Of a stretch of 64,000 nucleotides of DNA, positions 60,928 to 64,000 are shown one piece after another (positions within the stretch are counted from its first letter, which is position 1; every line of letters begins with the position of its first letter). The notes under the pieces were generated by a model that was not told the origin of the DNA, ran no database searches, and worked only from the letters and a program-made list of their open reading frames with translations. This DNA is from Candidatus Poribacteria bacterium (GTDB lineage Bacteria; Poribacteria; WGA-4E; WGA-3G), in NCBI GenBank assembly GCA_022820835.1, contig JAJEET010000134.1, forward strand, positions 1-64,000. The letters are read 5' to 3'. The translations under genes and the position numbers were made by a program.

Positions 60928-62085
60928 TTACTGTGCCCAATGACTTGAACGGGTCCCCCAGTTGCTGGTGCATGTGCCGTTATTACAGCGGTAGAACGTC
61001 ACACCGCAACCGGGACGACGACACGTCGCCTCATCTGTATGACGATACGCATACTGAGAACACGTCCAATACGGATTATTACAGTTGCCACACGACGGCA
61101 CGTGGTGTTCCGTTCTTGACGTTGCACCCGAACACCCCGTGTAACTCGCACCACCACAGGCAACTAACGATGGCGGATACGTATGGGTATGCGGCGAACA
61201 CGCGTAATAACCACCCGATGTCACACACGACTGACCATTCGAATCCGTCTCAAAACAAAACGAAACCCACGAATGATCTGTGCCATCACATTCATAACGC
61301 GCATGCAACGACGAACACGTCTCATACACCCATTCGTGATCGGAAGCGTTGATTTGACACAGATAACCTATGTGTGTATCGTCACCACACGGTGCCGTTC
61401 CCCAACTGTGATCTCCACTCACTGATGTCAAATGAACACCACACGCATGATACGAGGGCGGCGGCGACACAGGCGACGGATTCGCAGGATCCCCACCGTC
61501 ACCATTGTTACCACTGCCGCCGTTATTGCCATTGCCATCGCCTTGATCTTCATTGTCGCTCCAATCCAAGTGGGCACAGGCGGTGTGTGTTGGCAATGCG
61601 TACAGAGATCCTTCATTTAACGGATAGCCATTTATATGACAGCCTGCGACGATCGCCTCCACTTCCACAATTGCGTTTTGATTGTTAAAAGGTTGTTCGC
61701 TGCGCATCGCTTTGTGCTCAGAGGTAATTCCCTCGTAGACATCAACGGTTTTCTCCGCATTGTCAGGATCATCTGGTACAGGATCATGCGGCGGAACACT
61801 TGTTAAAGTCCATTCCCCTTTTATGTTGGGATCTGAATTACGAATAGCGGCATTGGATTTCCATCTAAATGTTCCGTCTACAGGACCGTGAGCAGATCCG
61901 CTCGCTGCAGCAATTAAAGGGCCATCGCTATCTGAACCTACCTTAGTCGTACTTGCTATTTCACGCTCAGTATAATCTGTTCCGAGAGTGTTGCAGGTAT
62001 CCGGCCCCGGGCCTGAAGAATATACCACCACACTACAAATGAAACCAAATACTCCGAGAAGAATAAGACTGAATCTCGTTTTCAT
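60928..62085 (-). CDS. Secreted Cys/His-rich repeat protein, function unknown
   Basis: 385 residues. A signal peptide (MKTRFSLILLGVFGFICSVVV) leads into an N-terminal domain (about 25-175). A Gly/Asn/Asp linker (GDGNGNNGGSGNNGDGG) follows. The C-terminal 175 residues have 17 cysteines and repeated DH-S/E-W motifs (DHSW, DHEW, DHSW), CGNCNNPYWTC and CRRPGCGVTFYRC pairs. The C-x2-C pairs resemble zinc ribbons but sit in a secreted protein, so metal binding or disulfides are both possible. No family was recognised. Confidence 0.75.
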   Translation of the reverse strand: MKTRFSLILLGVFGFICSVVVYSSGPGPDTCNTLGTDYTEREIASTTKVGSDSDGPLIAAASGSAHGPVDGTFRWKSNAAIRNSDPNIKGEWTLTSVPPHDPVPDDPDNAEKTVDVYEGITSEHKAMRSEQPFNNQNAIVEVEAIVAGCHINGYPLNEGSLYALPTHTACAHLDWSDNEDQGDGNGNNGGSGNNGDGGDPANPSPVSPPPSYHACGVHLTSVSGDHSWGTAPCGDDTHIGYLCQINASDHEWVYETCSSLHARYECDGTDHSWVSFCFETDSNGQSCVTSGGYYACSPHTHTYPPSLVACGGASYTGCSGATSRTEHHVPSCGNCNNPYWTCSQYAYRHTDEATCRRPGCGVTFYRCNNGTCTSNWGTRSSHWAQ

Positions 62086-62102
62086 AAGAATAGTAATCCC
62101 TT

Positions 62103-62822
62103 TTATTTGAGGTTTAAAAAGATGTAAGGGTCTATTCCTGCTTCATCAAAGTCAAGAATCGTAACACCAGCCGGAATGTCGCCATTCTCAAGGATTTCTT
62201 CGATTCTTGCTAAGTTATCGGCAGGATGTCCCTTAAGATGCAAGAAAGATGCACCATTGCTATGCCATCTTTTGACATAGACGGTGCCCCGAATCGTAGG
62301 GTATAGCAATCCATTAGTACGACTTATACCTTCAGCGTGTATACCCTGTTTCCACAACTTGATCCGGACCCGTGCCATTAATTCAAAAATCGGGGGATCA
62401 TTCTTGTAATAATCCCAAGAGAACGGTTTTACCGGATAGTCATCAGGCACCTCTGGGTATGGACCAAATCCGTGAGGTGATACGGGTGTATCCTCAGTAT
62501 TTTCTACATGAAATGTTTCGTTGGAAACTATCGGTACTTGCTGCCTTGGTGGGGCCTCTGTTTGCTGTTCTGCATGTGGTGTCTCATGCCACTCATCACC
62601 GTGCCAGTGTCCAACTTGCGAGGCATCGCCAACAGGTGCTTTCACAGTCGGTTGCTGTTGTTGTTTCTTCGTCACCTGCTTCACGGGATCTTCGTCTGTC
62701 GCAAGTTCTTCCACACCTTGCTTTTCGACATGCAATATATACAACGTGCCACCGACAACACATAAGATAAAGAATGCTAACGCACCTATGAATAGGCGAT
62801 TGCTGAAAAGGTCTTTTAACAT
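62103..62822 (-). CDS. Membrane-anchored protein with His/Asp/Glu-rich motif
   Basis: 239 residues from the ATG at 62822, with AGGAG eight bases upstream. One membrane helix (LFIGALAFFILCVVGGTLYIL) is followed by a linker with VGHWHGDEWHETPH, a metal-binding-looking His/Asp/Glu cluster. Then comes SPHGFGPYPEVPDDYP and a C-terminal globular region (about 150-239). This family-like pattern has no name I can give. It lies 17 bases upstream of the secreted Cys/His-rich gene, so the two form an operon. The shared terminator follows the second gene. Confidence 0.75.
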   Translation of the reverse strand: MLKDLFSNRLFIGALAFFILCVVGGTLYILHVEKQGVEELATDEDPVKQVTKKQQQQPTVKAPVGDASQVGHWHGDEWHETPHAEQQTEAPPRQQVPIVSNETFHVENTEDTPVSPHGFGPYPEVPDDYPVKPFSWDYYKNDPPIFELMARVRIKLWKQGIHAEGISRTNGLLYPTIRGTVYVKRWHSNGASFLHLKGHPADNLARIEEILENGDIPAGVTILDFDEAGIDPYIFLNLK

Positions 62823-62859
62823 GTTAAATACTCCTTTGCAAAGATTGTCCGGTGTGCCG

Positions 62860-63045
62860 CTATCTGGCCGCGTCCGGACAGGTGCGCACGATTTCACACG
62901 AGGGTTGTTTATCGGGGTGACATTCGGAACGAGGGTAACAGATCGGATCGCCCGTCACAGAGGGTGTATTTCGCGTCCAAGCGAAACACGCAAGGAAAAT
63001 AAAAATGCACGAGACGGCGATGATATAGGGTTTGGCGTATTTCAA
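62860..63045 (-). CDS. Small membrane/secreted Cys-containing protein
   Basis: 61 residues starting at TTG, with AGGAGG eleven bases upstream. A hydrophobic helix (PYIIAVSCIFIFLACFAW) is followed by a short tail with four Cys (GDPICYPRSECHPDKQPSCEIVRTCPD). It is 37 bases upstream of the membrane-anchored gene, so it is probably the first gene of a three-gene set. The TTG start and small size make it less sure. Confidence 0.55.
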   Translation of the reverse strand: MKYAKPYIIAVSCIFIFLACFAWTRNTPSVTGDPICYPRSECHPDKQPSCEIVRTCPDAAR

Positions 63046-64000
63046 GGGAGTGGGAACCTCCTATCGTTAGCGCAAACGGGTTTGCAATTACACCGATTTT
63101 ACGGTACAATAGAAACCGGTACTGTCATTCTTAGGTTAAAGTGAACAATGGCAGTGCTATCCGCGGTGTCGGTACTGGTAATACCGGCATCGCATACGGC
63201 TATACTTTGGAGCGACGTTTTTTTGGTGTCGCGTCTCTCCAAAATCAGCGATAAGAAGTCTGCCGATTGGTATTGAAAAAAAGTTTGCTTTTTATAGCGT
63301 GTATCCATTTTTTAACGTCGGACATCTCAATTATACCTCATAAAGCGATTTTTATCAAATTAAACTGTTTACTAAAGTTTGGACAATTTTGAGAAATTAA
63401 AGTTTTGCTACGCAATCGGAAGCAAGAACTATAAAAGTTGGATGTGCACTTAAATCTAAATTTTCAGCCAACGCTCTTATAAGACCATTTTTTTTCGCGC
63501 TTTTCGTGCATAAAATGAAAAAAATGTCATAAAACACCCAAAAATTACCACCGAAAAATGGGAAATGCTAAATTTTATGGGACTTACGCAATCAGACAAT
63601 AACAGTAGTTTGGACAATTTGTCCCACATTTCGGTTACATTTGCTAAGGGACAAGCGATTTTTCCACGAGTTTTAGACCGCACAGAACTTTCCGAAAAAT
63701 AGCGATGGTTCTGGGAGCTAGGCACAGACTAACAGTCTATGCAAACTAACGTGAGTTTGATAAAAGTAGGATGTTGGGTTTCGCTACCGCTATTTAAGCA
63801 GAAAGTGCTTTGAAAAACGGCATATTTGTCCAAATTATGAGGTTTTAAGTGTGTATTTACCGCTCAACCCAACCTACAGATTTATTTTCAAGTTCACGTC
63901 AAACTATAGTAAAGTTAACTCCGTTCTATGGTTTAAAGACACAGTTTTCAAGCAAAAGGGTGCATCGGGGACAAAAAAGTTCAGGATTTACGCAATTTTG
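63046..64000. other. Non-coding, repeat-rich end of the window
   Basis: 955 bp with no convincing gene. It holds a TTTACTAAAGTTTGGACA end (about 63367) and a GGACTTACGCAA end (about 63581). It also holds a CACAGACT-AAC-AGTCTATG hairpin (63723-63741), GTTGGGTT...AACCCAAC (63773-63873), and another AGGATTTACGCAATTTTG end at 63983 cut by the window edge. These are partial copies of the element families seen elsewhere. Confidence 0.6.

Noticed and set aside
61183-61688. Plus-strand frames rich in His, Arg and Thr
   Set aside because: They are antisense to the Cys/His-rich repeat gene and only mirror its composition.
63099-63308. 69-aa minus-strand frame
   Set aside because: No ribosome site, no motif, and the DNA looks non-coding.
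63477-63725. 82-aa minus-strand frame
   Set aside because: It runs across two dispersed repeat ends and has no coding signals.

Overview
The window looks like a chromosomal segment of an uncultured, mid-GC Gram-negative-like bacterium. Candidatus Poribacteria or a close relative is my best guess (inference). The reasons are the many Gfo/Idh/MocA dehydrogenases, PhyH-type dioxygenases and DUF1080 proteins, lipobox-bearing proteins, WD40 and Ycf48 propellers, a membrane anchor followed by a GHWHGDEWH-type His/Asp/Glu motif, and intergenic DNA crowded with short inverted-repeat elements. No rRNA, CRISPR array, plasmid or complete phage module was seen. The only RNA gene is a selenocysteine tRNA.

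Layout. 0-2.8 kb, minus strand: a probable toxin/defence operon. A 602-aa protein with a C-terminal HEPN-like R-x5-H motif overlaps a complete PIN nuclease by ATGA, followed by a small GDP-motif protein. 2.8-5.3 kb: tandem Gfo/Idh/MocA paralogues. 5.3-11.1 kb: a THUMP-type RNA methyltransferase, a two-domain alpha/beta hydrolase, a CoA-transferase and purC, with a 27-bp x 5 tandem repeat between the last two. 11.2-19.6 kb: TPR lipoprotein, FtsX-type permease with its ATPase, a hot-dog thioesterase, and two envelope proteins with NTF2-like tails. 20-25.6 kb: cyclophilin lipoprotein, KamA-family radical SAM enzyme, PotD, rhodanese, and a small protein paired with another Gfo/Idh/MocA enzyme. 25.6-29.3 kb: clan AA aspartic protease with a small partner (plus a partner remnant), then an AAA+ ATPase and PspA/IM30. 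29.4-33.5 kb: two WD40 proteins.

34-38.4 kb, plus strand: a membrane gluzincin with TPRs, and a rare fusion of a GHMP sugar kinase with a GalU-like nucleotidyltransferase. 38.4-48.3 kb: a 1302-residue propeller-SpoIIE phosphatase, dapL, a PhyH protein, a Ycf48-like lipoprotein and two dapB copies, so two steps of the diaminopimelate/lysine pathway are clustered. 48.7-55.5 kb: lepA, two lepB, selB, tRNA-Sec and lipA, all on one strand and separated by one family of short elements. 55.6-58.5 kb: an AT-rich spacer, an unknown gene pair and a tnpB-only IS200/IS605-type insertion. 58.7-63 kb: DUF1080, a phosphonoacetate-hydrolase-like enzyme and a small secreted, Cys/His-rich protein cluster. The last 950 bp appear non-coding and repeat-rich.

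Two themes recur. Adjacent gene duplication (Gfo/Idh, WD40, dapB, lepB, protease partner) shows signs of gene conversion in two cases. Short palindromic or TIR-bearing elements sit in most intergenic gaps. The most system-like candidates are the HEPN-PIN pair, the PspA-AAA+ pair, the kinase-nucleotidyltransferase fusion and the Cys/His-rich secreted cluster. Function calls rest on motif recognition only; no database search was run.
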